Assembly: GCA_015491595.1 (NCBI GenBank)
Contig: WFVP01000199.1
Span: forward strand, 1-6,625
Source of the DNA: Anaerolineales bacterium
GTDB taxonomy: Bacteria > Chloroflexota > Anaerolineae > Anaerolineales > DRMV01
Direction: 5' to 3'
Length of the DNA: 6,625 nucleotides
The translations under genes were made by a program, and so were the position numbers. Numbering within the stretch: the stretch's first letter is position 1; every line of letters starts with the position of its first letter. The notes under the pieces are model-generated. The model was not told the DNA's origin and searched no databases. It saw nothing but the letters and a program-made list of their open reading frames with translations. Below are positions 6,241-6,625 of this stretch, in pieces.

Positions 6241-6418
6241 CTCCATCTCCCAGAAGCCCTGGGGTTGGGACGGGTACACGGAAAAGTTGTAAAGATGACC
6301 GAAGGAACACTCCCCTCTTCACGCCGACCTGACCGGGCTCTGGAGGCAGGAGAGCCGAAAATCATGTGCTCGATCAGATTATGCGCTTTTTGGGGGAAAT
6401 ACCTGTCTGCAAAGGTTA
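6241..6418. other. Non-coding stretch upstream of the SDR gene
   Basis: No convincing gene is seen. A rightward 69-codon open frame starting at TTG 6265 lacks a clear ribosome binding site and any known pattern. One small dyad, GGCTCT/AGAGCC (6336-6341/6351-6356, nine-base loop), is present without a T-run. The base composition becomes AT-richer towards 6420. Confidence 0.5.
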
Positions 6419-6475
6419 TTCACTCTTCTGACCCGGACCGAACAGGGTTTTTCACTGTTCTAACAGAAGGGTGAA
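6419..6475 (+). repeat. Three TTCAC-type 12-mers forming a nested stem
   Basis: The motif TTCAC-Y-S-TTCT-R occurs at 6419-6430 and 6451-6462 on the plus strand and at 6464-6475 on the minus strand. Nine of twelve positions are invariant. The first and third copies pair as a 12-base stem (one G-U pair on the plus-strand RNA). Inside it GAACAG/CTGTTC (6440-6445/6455-6460) forms a second stem with a nine-base loop. It may be a cluster of binding sites for a regulator or a structured RNA element. Confidence 0.55.
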
Positions 6476-6509
6476 GCCATAGGGGCGGCCCCTTTCGCTT
6501 AGATCGAAC

Positions 6510-6600
6510 CGGGCTCAGGACCATAAGGAAGAAAGAATTTGTGTGGGGCGGCGAAGCCGCCCCACACAAATTTATTTTTCTCCCTGCGGTCCTGAGCCCG
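6510..6600. repeat. Outer 13-bp inverted repeat enclosing a terminator hairpin
   Basis: CGGGCTCAGGACC (6510-6522) and GGTCCTGAGCCCG (6588-6600) are perfect inverted copies 65 bases apart, with the terminator hairpin in the middle. The nested arrangement covers 91 bases and resembles a small palindromic element or a transcript-end structure. Confidence 0.85.
6536..6580 (+). terminator. Strong intrinsic terminator, probably bidirectional
   Basis: A perfect 17-pair stem (6536-6552/6556-6572) with GGGGCGGC/GCCGCCCC at its top and a GAA loop is followed by a T-rich run (TTTATTTTTC, 6571-6580). On the other strand the stem ends in AAATT followed by a CTTTCTTCC run, so leftward termination is also possible. 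It could end a transcript from the candidate promoter near 6210-6240, or a leftward transcript entering from beyond the window. Confidence 0.8.
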
Positions 6601-6625
6601 AGGAGGCCTGCGCGTCACGTGGCCA

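Larger units (their letters stand above)
6190..6257. repeat. Pair of 11-bp direct repeats around the SDR start region
   Basis: CTCCCAGAAGC occurs exactly at 6190-6200 and 6247-6257, 57 bases apart. The left copy covers the SDR ribosome binding site, and the right copy is part of the dyad CCCAG-AAGCC-CTGGG (6249-6263). They flank the TATACT element. They might be regulator sites or a duplicated leader sequence. Confidence 0.6.

Noticed and set aside
5340..6365. Minus-strand frame of about 341 codons overlapping the SDR gene
   Set aside because: It is the out-of-frame shadow of the SDR gene, rich in Gly, Arg and Pro; the other frame carries the complete SDR motifs.
6265..6474. Rightward 69-codon frame starting at TTG
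   Set aside because: No clear ribosome binding site, no recognisable pattern, and it runs through the TTCAC stem structure; a small protein cannot be fully excluded.
6481..6493. AGGGG/CCCCT mini-hairpin followed by TT
   Set aside because: Only five pairs with a three-base loop and a broken T-run; not credible as a separate terminator.

Overview
The window looks like a stretch of chromosome from a GC-rich bacterium. The gene set and the style of the proteins (SurE with the GINPxANLG variant, an SsnA-type aminohydrolase, a WFTPDSDIDL-type nucleotidyltransferase paired with a HEPN protein) resemble Chloroflexota of the Anaerolineae type. That assignment is recognition from memory, not a search result. 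All seven convincing genes lie on the minus strand, so the window reads right to left: SDR oxidoreductase, V4R-domain protein, membrane M28 peptidase, SsnA-like amidohydrolase, MNT nucleotidyltransferase, HEPN protein, SurE.

Region 6185-6625 (right end) carries no convincing gene but is dense in dyads. It holds a possible rightward promoter, three copies of a 12-base TTCAC-type motif folding into a nested stem, and a strong GC-rich terminator hairpin enclosed in a second inverted repeat. The SDR gene (5354-6184) follows. A 147-base gap with a stable stem-loop and an extended -10 element leads to V4R (4742-5206), M28 (3487-4725) and the amidohydrolase (2121-3473), spaced by 16 and 13 bases, an evident operon. 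Thirty-three bases later comes the MNT/HEPN pair (2 bases apart), then surE 31 bases on, closed by a likely terminator at 242-285. The leftmost 350 bases have no gene but contain a perfect 40-base inverted repeat around a 49-base spacer, starting exactly at the window edge.

Functionally, V4R, M28 and amidohydrolase may be a ligand-sensing domain expressed with two metallohydrolases, though the substrates cannot be read from sequence. The MNT/HEPN pair is a toxin-antitoxin type module with lower GC than the genes on either side. Both members deviate at signature positions (GS to GA in MNT, His to Asn in the RX4HXY motif of HEPN). SurE is a housekeeping nucleotidase. I do not see clear evidence of a wholly new system. 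The best candidates for a second look are the left-end palindrome, the altered HEPN/MNT pair, the peptidase with membrane hairpins inside its catalytic domain, and the dyad-rich right end.
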